A DNA stretch of 64,000 nt from Capitulum mitella (Eukaryota; Arthropoda; Thecostraca; Pollicipedomorpha; Pollicipedidae), in assembly GCA_030062745.1 (NCBI GenBank), contig CP099840.1, positions 12,538,437 to 12,602,436 of the forward strand, read 5' to 3'. The notes below the pieces were generated by a model. The model was not told where the DNA came from. It made no database searches and saw only the letters and a program-made list of their open reading frames with translations. Made by a program: the position numbers and the translations under genes. This document shows, one piece after another, positions 23,325-35,800 of the stretch (its first letter is position 1; every line of letters starts with the position of its first letter).

Positions 23325-23465
23325 GAAATGCTGGTGTTACAACCTAGAACGTCAAAAGTGACACGTGACATGTGAAATGCAAGTGACAGATGAACGTAAA
23401 TGTTAGTGTTATAACCTAAAACGCCAAAGGAGCGACATGACACTGACATGAGTGAACTGACATGA
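23325..23465. repeat. approximately 72-bp tandem duplication
   Basis: Two diverged units start near 23330 and 23402. Each has GTGTTAxAACCTAxAACG followed by a GACATG/GTGACA-rich stretch. Confidence 0.6.
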
Positions 23466-26400
23466 GTTTTGGGAGGTTATGCTATAGAACAAATTCAGTA
23501 CTGATGGCCAACTGGGACTGGAAGTGACAAGGAAAAGATGAGCGCAGCAGTAGCTCAAAAACCATCCACCACGCAGCCCCCTTGTTTTGCCGAACACGCA
23601 CTTTACCATCAGATGATTGTGATCTAATCTGGGATTCGAGCTTCATGAGGAATGGAAGCAATATGGAGAACACGTGTTTTGGAAAGTCTCACGGGCTGCT
23701 GCCTATAACTTCCTCGGCCCGGCCTCGTTTCCCTGACGCCTCCGAGCCCTCAGGTAGGGACAGTCATGGCGCCAGTAACTGCATGGGCCGCGGCTGAGGC
23801 ACCCAGCGCCCGGGTGCGGGTGCGGCTCAGGGTGCGGCTCGGTTTGCGGCTCAGACTGCGGTGCCTGGACCGCGACTGACCCCGGCCACTGCCAGAGCCC
23901 GCTTATAAACTGACCTACCAGGTACACCAGGCTCAGTGGCGGCGGAAGCGCGGGGGCAGCGGGGGGCAGAGTGCCCCCATCCAAAGATATGAGGGGGCAA
24001 ACATATCTTTTTGCCTCCGTAGAAATGGCAGCGTGCCACGTAGAAGTTTTTGGCAGCCGAACCTTGGAATGGGAACTGGTTACGGCGTTACTCGGTTTCA
24101 GAATTTCATTGCTTCTACCGCTGCACCATTAAGTTGTTTGATCAATTCTGTACACATCTTTAAAAATAATTGGTGATTTTTTATAGGTTGATTGAAATGA
24201 TGATTTATAAAAAGTTTACATGTCGCGTTTTTCGTGTTTTTGCTGATCGCGAACCAGACTAGCTCATTTTGCTTAAAGCTGAAAATGAAATTGTTCGATG
24301 GTGTTAAGTTAGAGGCACCCTCCAATTCCAGGATTGCAAAACGATGTAAGAAACTGTGTCAAGACAGTGACGGACAGTGACAGATCAAGTAAGGCAGGTA
24401 CCGAAAGACAGGCCCTGGACCAGAACAGAATCAGAACAAGGTGGTTTTGTTTGTGCCTGCATGTACCCGTATGCCTCTTTGTGCATAAGTGCTTGAGCCA
24501 GTAGCGTAGCCGTGGGGGGGGGGCATGGGTCCTAGGATTCCCCTGAATATTTGTGGCATGCGAAGGGGCCCCCTGGCATTTGTTTAAAGGCACTCTCCTG
24601 GCTGGGAAGGGCAAACCCAGTCTTCTGCAGTGTCCCCAGTCCCCAGGCAAAGACCTCTCTGGCAACTAGCTGGGTGTCCGCTGAAAAGGTAAGTGGACCC
24701 CCGGCATGTATTTACCTACCAAAAAGTATGTGCGAGGACCGGAAAGGATGCTTCTTTGCGAAGGAGCCGCCAGCCAGGAAAGATCCTGTTGCCACGGGAT
24801 GGTGTCGGCGTGTCGGGAAGGGCCCAGGGACGTAACCTGAGCCCAGGGCCCAGGGGTGTTATCATTACAGCCTCAGAAATTCGCGATTCTCAAACAACCA
24901 AATTCTCAACCAACAAAACTCAATATGCACAGTTTCGAACATCCCTATAAACAGGTGTAGATATGGGCGCGCGGAAGCGGAATTTCTTGATGAGAGGAGG
25001 ACACTTGTGTCTGATTGCAGTCGTACCCATACGACAAATCCTCGAAACCTGAACGGTCTTACGCCTGCCGCGCTGCAGCCTCACGCCTGCCGCACTCCCC
25101 AACTACTCGCCGTGGAACGATACAGCTGCGATGAATGGCAGAGTGATGTCGGTACGCTGCACCGCCACCGTGTCCTGCAGTTCTACCTGTTATCACCAGG
25201 GCGCGAAAAGTGAGCAGCTCTGTCAACATTTCGCACCACAAAACGGGTTTGGGCATGGGTGCGTCCCGGGCTGGAAATATGCATAAAAAGAACAATATTT
25301 TCAAGAAGTTCAATATGCTTTTTACACCGTGAAAACCGAATCGAACCGATGTATCGTCGAAATATGGTAAACCAAGTATAAGGAAATTTCGCCTTGGTCG
25401 TTATTTATGCGCATTAACATTGACATGATTATTCACATTTATCAATCTGACACTTTTTTTGTGCTGTTCAAACATATCGAAACCTGGCATTACGCGAGCC
25501 ATAAATTATACACGTGGAATCCCCATGTCTTAGCGCTGTCGAGCACAGCCCTTAATGACACTGAAATGTAAGGACCAAGTACCCCTAGTGTTCTAGCCAT
25601 GGAGGCACCCGTAGCTCTGAAGTGAACTGAAGGCGCCCTCAGTGCTGGGTCTCCTCACTCTCTGGACCCCCTCAAAAAAATCCGGGCTGCGCCAGTAACC
25701 TGAACCGTCTTGACTGATGTTCAAGATACCTTTTTGAAGCCTTGTTTTCTTTTTACCGGAGTGTTTGCGCTGTGTCCTTCATGGATGCGAGCCCGATAAA
25801 GTAATTTAAATCGTTCGCTTGCACACTGCAGTCCCAGTCCTTCCAGTATGGTAAACCAAACGTAGTAGTGGCGCAGATGACAAGGCATCGTGAAAAAACG
25901 GCGGTTGACATTGTTGTTCAAGCGATACGTTTCGCGCCTATGGCGCGCCAGACCCAGCCACCTCCATCAAATGAGGAGACATATCTTTGCGTTCGTCTGG
26001 TTTATGTGTAGAGCAGGTGGTAAATTAATAAGACCTCATTACAAACTAAAAATACTCTACCGGAGGACAGTGGAGAGTCCAATGATTCTCTAATCAAACC
26101 ACCGTTATTTCGCCACATTAATTTCTTGTTATGTATAGTCTGGACCTTAAACAAAGTGACCGAAACCCGAAGAGAAATAAGAATTTTCGGGTACTTTAGG
26201 TCCCGCCAAATGGGGTGGCTAGATCCGCGAACGGTTTGCCCCTCCCCCTCATCCCGAAATAGCTTCCGCCATTCTTCACCAGGTTACCCTGATTGCACGT
26301 TCTGCCAAACGGTGTTCATAAAATATTTTGTGACGTCACCCAAGTTACCTCGACAGGCACACCAAGTTACCTCACAGCTACCTCGGTGGGGGTCGAGGTA

Positions 26401-28353
26401 AATCTCGTAAGTATGGCGGCCTCCATCAAATTGCAAGCAGTCGCCCCGGCCCAATGCAAGTGCTTCATGTTAGCAATAGAGGTTGGGGTTTGTCTCGTTT
26501 GTTTGTTTGTTTTGAGTTAGGACGCACAGCCTCCTCTTGGGTCCAAGCGTCCATGTTTGGGTCAAGTTTTGTGCGTCGTCAAACGTCAGTCGTCTGGGGC
26601 TTGTCTCGACAGCGCAATAATTGACGAAGCTCAAATGACGTTCGAGAACTAACCTTCTAACATTGCCCCAGGACTGATATCTCGGCAATTCGCGAGAGGG
26701 TCGCGAAGGGGGCTCAGGCGGCGACCGGTTATCACGGCGGGCGCCAATCTGGTCCTCAAGCGAGTCAGTTTCACCTCTGAGAGCAGGTACCGATGGTCAG
26801 TCTTGGCAAGAAGCGGTGACTCGCGTTCGGCAGCCAACACATGGTGGACGGCGTCCAGAGGGGCCGAAAATCCAGAACACGGGTCAATCTGTTCTACTTT
26901 TCTCGGTTGTAGCAGAAGTTGCTTGGGAGACCATGTCAGTTAATAATGCGAAAGGAGCCGCTTTCGCGACTTCCTGCGAAACCTGTTAGGACACTAACCC
27001 TCACCCAACAGTTGCTGGGGTGTCACCAAATTCCATTTGCTCAGGGGCAGGGGAGAGGGGAGTGTCAGACGCCCACTAAAGAAGTCCGCGATATTACAAG
27101 TCTTCCAGAACAGAAATACGTATGTATTGTCAGCAGACTACGCAGACAGTTGTAGCTATTTCGCTTTCCGTGCCAAAAGCGTGTAAAGTGTACAATGTAA
27201 TGTAATGCAATGTAATGTAAAAAGTTGTAAGGGCATTTATAAGGTCCCAGAACACATCAGTCTGAAGAAAATGCTATGAAATGTAGCGCTGGTAAGTTTC
27301 ATGTTAAGTTTGGTTTTGGAGTTAAGCTAGTTTTATATGATTACTATAGCGCTCAAAACCTATAGCGTCAAAAACCATAAACGCCAAAAAAGTTTAATAA
27401 AATGTGTCGAAGCATATGTGTTTGGATTCGAAAGTCTTCAGATGGCTGTCGCAACTAGCTTCATGGAGTAAATTGGACGTGTATCTGAAAACCTGCAATG
27501 TCATAAATCCGATCTACGATGACTTTGTGTGAGGCCATGGGCGGTCTGCATTGATATACATGGTGATATATCACGGACTGCATACTAACCTGTAAGACGC
27601 CTTGTAGGTCGTATGACGAGCGAGACCTACTTTGTTGCAGCTTGCATATTAATTTTCCCTTGTGTATTTCGCAACACAGAGAGACGTTTACCAGTCCATT
27701 TTAATCTTTGATGTCCGCAAAATCACAAAAATGCAAGTTTGAACGTCACGCGCGTCCATTATACTGTTCGCTGCCATTGCTGAACGCTCTAAAAACATAC
27801 CCATGAAAAAATAGGTCTTAGAGCGAAAACACTGTTCCTGGAATAGGCACGTGGAGGAAGAGGATGCCTGCTTATGCACTGCAAACACAAGTGCATTTAA
27901 AAACTCGGCTATCTTCTAGTGCAAACTTCCTGATTCGATGGGCAGTGGTTGCGAAGTCTGCAGAAGGCGTTATGGCCGGCCAGGGCGGGGCCGGACGTTC
28001 AATTTGTTTTTTTTCTGCTAGCTGAAGTAAAATCTACTCGACCTTCGGCCTCGCTCGTGGCTAGAAGAATTATACATGATAAAGCAGTGCCGTGTTGGAA
28101 ACATTCTGACATCATCTTGCATGACATGGCCAATCCTCTTTACTAGAAACCCCCAGGCGTACAGAATAGCATAACATAGTGGCGCGACCTTGGCCTGAAG
28201 CTGTTCGCAGTGCTTGCTTCTGCTCATATGCTCAACGTCCGGAAGAATCACGGCGAAAAACCCCGCTAATCAGGGCCAGGAGGGCCATGGTGGCAATGGT
28301 CGAATCGAGAGCTCGTGATCGGTCGGTCTCTCCTCACGCGGAGGCCCCACCAG
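23466..28353. other. intergenic, no gene recognised
   Basis: Contains solitary end-like sequences of the hAT-like family: CAGTGGCGGCGGAAG at about 23935 with a nearby ATATCTTTTTGCC segment also found in the 2023 element, CAGTAGCGTAGCCG at about 24499, and a right-end-like GCTGCGCCAGTAA near 25690. The dispersed repeat shared with 3440-3530 lies at about 27592-27685. ACCTCG-rich short repeats occur near 26338-26400, and ATGTAATGTAATG near 27195-27220. Confidence 0.5.
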
Positions 28354-28494
28354 CTGTCTTTCACGGAGCCTCCGTCTTCGCGATCCACGCCTTCTCCGTC
28401 CCCGCCCGCTCTGCTCGCTGCCACCACGCGGAGCGGGCACCTCGGAGACCCGCCTGACGACTGCCACGGCTCGCCCGGCCGCCGGCGAGGGCAG
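28354..28494 (+). other. possible internal exon of an unknown gene
   Basis: A GC island flanked by a fair acceptor (CCCCACCAG) and donor (GGCAG|GTCAGG). One frame is open throughout in phase 0 for 47 codons: LSFTEPPSSRSTPSPSPP, then alanine- and glycine-rich sequence ending GRRRGQ. It resembles a disordered region of a regulatory protein, but no domain supports it and the other strand is equally open. Treat as a weak candidate. Confidence 0.2.
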
Positions 28495-31400
28495 GTCAGG
28501 ACCTCTGTTAAAGGCGGGGTAACGAGTTCCATGGGCAGGTTCAGTACACGCTCCCGGGGAACGCCGCACATTACAGCACTGATCGTTATCGAAAAGGGGA
28601 AAATAGTTCTCTCAATGGATTTTCTTTCGTCAAACTGGCGGCTTCACTGGAACATTAAGCGGCCTCGATATGCATGTGACTGTTGCACTGCACATTTCAC
28701 TGGTCTGACTGCATCAACGCAAAATTTAGAACACCCCACCAGAGATTCATTCAGAAGCTTCTTTCACCGGTCAAAAAGCACGCGTACCCACTGAACAACT
28801 GTGCATTGTATCTGTCTGCATGTGTTCTTAATCGTTACATTGCCCGTTTCTTTTCGCCATTGTGAAACTGATCTCATAGCGAGACCTCGCGGTCGACATC
28901 TGTGCTGGCCGACTGGGTCATTACTCTAATTTTCGAGACAGATTGGGTCAATCGGCAGTTGTCAAGTGGTATTTGCTTATGTGCGTGGGAACCATTTCTG
29001 AGAACAATAATATACAAGTCGCTTCAAATAGGCGAATGTTTGCGTACGTCAGGCAAATGCCAGTTTCTCCTGAAATGTCCGCGAAACGTATAATACTTTT
29101 TCATGACATTGACATATATGTCCTTCGCCAACCCACATGTTACTTCCACACATGTCTCAGGAGCACAGGTAATAACAAACTGTTCAAGAATACTTTATGT
29201 GTTACCATTGCACCATGAATATCTAAGAGGAATTCAGCAATACTTAAAGACTTGACCGTCCTATGTAAGAGTAACAAGATTTCTCCCTGTTTGCAAGCTT
29301 TAAAAGAAACAAAACTACGAAGTAAATGAAAAAGTTGAGATGAAATTACAACGTTACTTCTTGCAGCATCCTCGTGATTAAATAAACTAAGGGATAATGC
29401 AACTTTCTCTTAAGCCCGAGATGCCATTGTGAAGGTTTTATCTCCAGGTCTAGATGGGAACAGGGAAAAACAACAATGCCAGGACATCACAGGTCTTATC
29501 AAGGCTTTATCGTCTCAGTAGGTATTATAGCACTTAATCTTTAGACCTATTCGTTGTGCTATACCAAGATGAGACTGCGAACACTTTTCCAAGGTAAGTA
29601 AAACCCACTTTGTAGTCTCGCAAAAACAAATCTCCCTTCAAAAACAGATGGTATGTCTTATGCCAATGGCTACATGCTACGTATTTTGTGGCTACAATGT
29701 ACTTGCTCGATGGCTGACTGAACACATGCACTAACAGTTGACAAGATCAGACCGCAACTATGAAAGTTCCGTGCAATGACAATGCTCCACCGGAACAAGA
29801 GACGTTACCTCCGGCCAGCGCGAGATATTGCCGTCCTTCGCCGGCGACGGGGCTCCCTGGAAGGCGGTAAAGAAAATGGGAAAACTGAGATAACTAGTCC
29901 TCGTCCTGCTGATGAATATAAGTCCGAGTGGTGACCGGTTTATGCTACCTTTGACACATCATTTCGATCATATGGTCAAAACAGGTGCTCTTTGGCATGC
30001 CGTGCTCCACGTCTTAAAAATATTTTCAATTAAATGTCACTTCACTAAATAGTAATAACACATCATAAGAGGGCGTGCCTCAGCGTATGGTAGCGACTTA
30101 CAACGCCTGTAATCTATGCAACCATTGCATGTCCCATGAGATTGTTAACACATGAATTTTTAAGTAGTGGGTCCACTCCTGGTCTTCTTCAGTGTTCTAC
30201 CGGGACTTTTCTACCGGAAGATAACGTGAAGACCAGAAATCACCCATGACTGATGAGACGAGACAAATCATCTATGAAATAGAATGGTGGACGTAGAAAC
30301 GGACAGGGCAAGGAGAAGCGGGTGCCTCGGGAAGTCTTCCCAAAACTATTGGCCTGAAACGAATACATCACATTTGAACCTCCGACCTCCAGATCCGGGT
30401 CACCGTGACTGACTTTCCTCTGAGTCTCTGCCTCAGCCCGCCGACTTTTCAGTCGCGTTCGCGAGTCCATTGATCGTGGGAGCGCGGCGCCGACCTGACG
30501 GCACAGCCAGACGCGCAGTATTGCACCAAACCGCTAGTCCAGAATCTTTCGTGGGATAGGCCGCCTGTCGACTGGTCATACGGGAGTCTCAGGACAGTTT
30601 GAATGTCCACTGGTAGTTCGTAGTCGCCCATCACCGACACCGTCATCAACAAAATGCAGTATTTAGTTTGCGTTTATTTCGTTATTTGCGATGGGAAGGG
30701 CGATTATACTATGACATCTGCATGACAGATGTTTGGTGGGTGGCGGCGCATAAAGATCGATCTAGGTGAGCATTCATCTGCATCTAGGCCATTTCTTCGC
30801 TGTGTTCGGAAGAGAGAGCAAGTTGAGAGTGGCCGCAAACGGAAATAGGATAATATATTGGAAAGTCGACACAAAGCAACATGGCCTTTTGTGTTGATGT
30901 GCTGAATTTGAGCAAGATGAACTGATACGTAAAACGGCCATCCAACGTCCACTGTATTTAATGGCGTGAGTTCCGTTTATCTCATGGTTGGAACAAAGAG
31001 TTTAGTTGGAGCTTCAGTCGCATTTTGAAGAGTACGCCTGATCATTAATGCGAGATCAGACTTCTGTGTGATTAGCAAACAGCCTGAGATAATCTGCAAA
31101 ATTCAAGTTCAAAGCGTTTGGCCGCTTAGACCAGAGTAAGACATATTCATTTACAAATATGCAACAAATTTATAGGAATGTATAGGATGTATAGGAATTT
31201 ATAGGATGTAGGAATAACAAAACTGCCTATATGGCAAAAGTGCCTAAAGTAATAAGACTGGCCTACACTCCCCATTCTAGATTCAGTGACAAAATGCAGT
31301 TCGTAGCCCAGTTCAACGATTTCTAGTGACTCTGAACTGACACAAATCCGTCATATCGAGACTGATTGGAAGAGATGCTTTATGATTTGCATTCAGTCGT

Positions 31401-31853
31401 TCTTTACCACGAAAGAAAAAAAACTAATAACGCTGGCGATTGCCATGTTGTCGTACTCAGATACGATACCGTTAATTAGAAGGCGGGTGCTTCTCTCCAT
31501 CTGATGAGAAAATTCATTAGCGCCGTGCAAAGTTAACTTTCATTTCATAGCCAGCAGTTACAGTTTTCGGATAAAATGACATCAGTTCCCGCCCTAGGGA
31601 TGGCTGCTTCACGTTATTAACAAAAGTGTCAATGAGTTTCCTGGCGCAGCAGTAAGCGACGGAAGACGCCGTGTGTGTAATGATGGTACCGCGAATCTGG
31701 CTTCGTTCCAGGAGCAGTCAGAGCAGAACAGAACAGTAACCGGTGTAACAAAATGTTTTTTCAACTCTCTTCCACTCACTTGACGCTTTCCATGACGTTT
31801 TTCATTCCCGTGAGAATCTTTTGGCCACGCCACAGCATCGTTGGGAACCGGCA
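28495..31853. other. intergenic, no gene recognised
   Basis: AT-leaning sequence with short open frames only. A TATAGGA-type small repeat lies near 31168-31210. No domain, RNA gene or element end was recognised. Confidence 0.5.
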
Positions 31854-32085
31854 GCGTGTGATGCCCGCTTGTTTCAGTACCGACAGCGTATGGTGCCGGG
31901 TTATCTCAGCACCAGCAGCCTCTGATGCCGGGTTGTTCCGGTACCAGTAGCCATTGGTGCCGGATTGCTCCATTACCAATAAGAGTGTGGTCCCGGCATA
32001 TTTCAGCGCCGGCAGCGTATGGCGCAGGGTTGTTTCAGTACCAGCAGCGTGTGATGGCGGGTTGTCCCGGTAGCAGGGCGTCATG
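31854..32085. repeat. 32-bp minisatellite upstream of vestigial
   Basis: Six to seven diverged copies of a unit near GTGATGCCGGGTTGTTTCAG plus TACCAGCAGCGT. It lies about 650 bp before the vg start codon, at the edge of the GC-rich promoter region. Confidence 0.75.
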
Positions 32086-32099
32086 CCGGACTGTTGTGG

Positions 32100-32741
32100 C
32101 ACCAGATGTGTCTGGCGTCTGGCCTCTGTGATATCCGGTGCCGTATCGTCGCCATGCCCCAGCGTCGCCCCAGTGTTTGTCCGGCTGCCGCCGGCGGCTA
32201 GCTGCCGGCCCGATCGACCGTCCCGGCCGGTCCGGCCAGGGCGCGCCGCCCAGTCAGCGCTCATCGATCGCGGCCGGTCGGCCTATTGTCCGGCGCGCGC
32301 GGCCCGCCCAGGGGGCGGAGCCTGCGCCGGCGCCGCCCCCCAGGTGAGCGGCGCGGCCGGCGCCATGGCCGGACAGTGTCCACCGCGCGCCGCCGCCCAG
32401 TCGCCAGTAGCCGCTGCCGGTCGGTGCCGAGTGACAGCGCGCCACGCGACCGCCGCGAGTCGCCAGCGTCGGCCGACGGGACAGGACAGGACAGGCGGTG
32501 CTCGGCCGTGTGATCGCGACAGGACAGCGGCGCGGCCCTCCGCCGGACCAGGAGTGGACAGTGCGCCGGACAGCGGCGGAGCGCGGCTCGGCGGCCGCCG
32601 GTCGGCGCCTCAGTGCGGTGCGTCTGCCGGGCAGCGGCGGCGCCGTGACCGTCGCAGCGGCGAGCTCGCCCCGCGCGCAGCCGGAGCCGGGCGCGCCCGC
32701 GCCGCCGTCGTCTCGCGCGTCTGCGGGCCCATGTGCTGAAC
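32100..32741 (+). promoter_or_regulatory. vg: GC/CpG-rich promoter and 5' UTR region of vestigial
   Basis: An approximately 640-bp stretch with very high G+C and many CpG dinucleotides ends directly at the vg start codon. No TATA box is seen. Open frames run through it in most frames because stops are rare in such composition. It most likely holds the transcription start and 5' UTR; the exact start is not visible. Confidence 0.5.
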
Positions 32742-32882
32742 ATGAGCTGCGCGGTGGCTATGTACCAGCCGTTCCACGCTCCGTACTACCCGGCGCCGGC
32801 GGCAGGCGCGGCTCCGGCCGGCGGCCGGCCGTCCCCGGACGCCGCCGCCGCCGCCGCCGCCAGGCACGGCATGGAGGAGAAG
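32742..32882 (+). CDS. vg: vestigial exon 1 (start)
   Basis: The start ATG at 32742 follows an in-frame upstream stretch with no better ATG; MSCAVAMYQPFHAPYYPAP is the N-terminus, tyrosine- and proline-rich as in other Vg proteins. A seven-alanine run (GCC repeats) precedes RHGMEEK. Ends in phase 0 at AAG|GTAGGT. A second in-frame Met (residue 7) could also serve. Confidence 0.8.
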
Positions 32883-35800
32883 GTAGGTCGACCCCCGGTC
32901 CCCCGGCGTCCGTGGGTCCGGCATCCCTGGGTCGGGTACAGAGCAGAGCGGCTGCGCAACCTAGGCCCGCCAAAGGTCCTCAGAGGCTGTCGCTGTAAGA
33001 CCTGTAACAAGAGCGTGAGAAAAGATAACTGGCCCCAGCAGTCGCGGTCCCAGTGTTGAGCATTCCTTCGTAAACAACGGGTAACGTTTGTTGTCCACTC
33101 TTCTGTCTTGCATTTATGTTTTTAACGTGAGGTTATGTCTTTGGCATGTGTCCAATATCTCCACGACGAACAGACCGCCTTTCTCCGTTTATCTCATGTA
33201 GGTGATTCCCTCCCAGCCTTATCTGGACTTATCTATGCTTTTTACAATTGCTTCATTGTCGGTACTTTTCAAGTGCTGTGCGGTGCACGGCTGCCAGTTT
33301 CTCATATTTAACGACCCTGACCAGTTCCCGACTGCATTGTTTGATGTCCATGGACGGAATGCACCGAGTGGACTGAGGCCCTACCCCACGGTGGGAGCGC
33401 CGTGGTATCGGCCGCAGTGGCGTGCCCTGCCCGCCCGCGATATCACCAGCCGGATGATTTAAACGATAACCCCCATCAAGTGCTGCGTAAGATTCATTCA
33501 TTAGCCGAATCAGATTTCGAAATGGCTCGGCCCACCCAATGTCGGCGGCGTGGCCGGTTGAGCTCGGCTCGGCGGCTGGCTCGGTTCCGATGAGCTTCGC
33601 TGGCCGCTCCAGCAGCCCCGCAGCCGGCGACTACCGGCTGTCACGGCAGGCGCGGCGTAATAACCTGTTAATTAGTAATGACACTGTGACAAGCAGGATG
33701 TGGCCGGTAGGCGCGCTCGCCAACCGGAACAGAGTCCGGGGCGACGCAGGGGCCCGCCGCTGTCCTGGCGTCGGCGGGGATCGGGAGAAAACTCGGCACG
33801 GAATTTACAGCTGGTTTGCCGCATTACGCCACTGGCCCAACGCGAGATGTAATCAGTGATCGCCGAGCTGAAAAAAAACGGATAGCACTGCCACAGTGAC
33901 TCCACGTTTTGTGCCGGTCGGGTTGGTTCTGCCTCCGTTTTCTGTCTTTGATCTTGCAATGCAACCTTGTTTTAGCAGTATGTTTCACGCATGCTGCTGT
34001 GTGCGCAGTACACCGCATTTCCCGTACAATGGCTTAATAGGTCACAATTCGCATTTTTACGTTGTTTAACAACTCTTCATATAAATCAGATTTACCACGA
34101 CAATAAAAAATATAGTGTTCTTGATGCTTCAGTGCAGCACCCTTGCCACCATTTTACACAGAATGTAAACTTTGTTCGCCAAACACAAATTGCTGGGTCA
34201 GTTTTTCCTGCGACTTTGCCTGAAATGAGCTGCAATATGTTTTTTTTTTTTACAATGAAGGGACTTTTAGTGAATTATGGTCCTCTAAACGAAAAATAGT
34301 CACAACTGGATTACCTAGCCTATAACTACCATAACTAGATATACGTGCGGTGGACTACCACGCATCGTCTTCGTCTCGTGCATACTCGTATGTCACGAGG
34401 ATTACGTATCACGATATAAATCTGCAACAGACGACGGGTGGTAAACCTCACACCTCGAGGACCTCGCGCTGTGACAACAATGGCGGATCTGAGGAGGGAG
34501 TTAGCTGGACCATGACACCCTTCTTTCACTGAACAACGCGAGGTTGAGTAACAACGAGCAATGTCTTTATTCCCCTTTGCCCTACTAACACTGCTAATAA
34601 TTGACGACGATGGTCATGAATAGTAGTATATTTTGATTTCCAGAAACCGTGTATATGTAGACTACCTCCGAAAACAGTAACGCGATAATTCAGCCACTTG
34701 GAAAAATAACCATGCACATGATAGACTTTATATGGCATGCATTTTATCATGAACATTTTACCTTCTTTAACCGTCTTGCTCTTTGGAGTTTCTCTTGGCC
34801 TGTCGATCTTCTTTCACTCCCGTTTCCTGAAGGCGGCAGTTAAGAAATAGCGCGACACAGCATACTTACGAATTCGCACGGTCGGTTTCGGAAAATATTT
34901 ACCCCTCTTCGAAAGAAGACCGTTCCAGTTTATCTGATGGGGTGTCATGGGAATGGGATGGGTGCCATGGGACGCCAACACGATTGCGCTCTTACATCAT
35001 ACTTGTTAGCATGGAGCGTTGGCAAAAAAGGTCTTTGAAGTCCGAAGAGTCATTGTTTGAGCGCACATTAGATTACATGAAAAAACATGTTTGCCACCCC
35101 CACCTCCTCCTCCCGTGCATTGCCTAGATGCAAGAATGGATGGCAAAAATCACGCACGAGCCCCGGTGGAACATTTCCTCTCGCCACCGTCGCCAGGTTA
35201 TTCCTCTGAGTCACGGCAAATCTTATGAAATCCGGTGCACCGGTTCATCCGCCCGGGTTCAGGCGGCTCCGCGGTTGCTCCTGAGGAAGGCGCTGCCGTC
35301 CCGCTACTGGAGTGAGTCGGCCCAGGGTCAGAGGACTGCAGGTGCTTGTGGTATGATCGGTAGCATGGACCGGGGAGGGGCAGCGGACCAGACAGGGATG
35401 GGCCACCGTGTGCCGGGACGCGTTGACTGACAGCTATGGATGCCGTCCCGCCCGGTACCCATGGTCTGCTGATATCAACAGGTCGCCGTGTCCGCCTTCC
35501 TTAAGGCAGACCGAGATCTTTCAAACTAAGATCACGGGCTTTATGCGCCGTCGTCTGCCAAATTTGTCCTGTTTTGAGACAGGCAGTGTTGTCGACGAAG
35601 ATCTGAGGATGTCATCACGGCGGCACATGAGCGCCGCAGCAAAAAAGCATGGACGGAGATTTCCGAAAATTTTTGTGAAAAGGGGGCTTTACATAGGACT
35701 TCAGACTGCTATTTAATCTACACATTATATGGTATACTTACTGTACGTATATAATGTACTTCTTTAATTTGTATATCATAGAACAGAACATAATAATAAG

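Noticed and set aside
30360-30480. tRNA-like or SINE-like segment (GAGGTTCAAAT on the minus strand)
   Set aside because: Only a partial B-box-like match; no A box, cloverleaf or repeat copy was found.
32083-32743. Arg/Ala/Pro-rich frames of up to 218 codons on both strands before vg
   Set aside because: Composition effect of the CpG-rich promoter; frames overlap in most registers and carry no domain.
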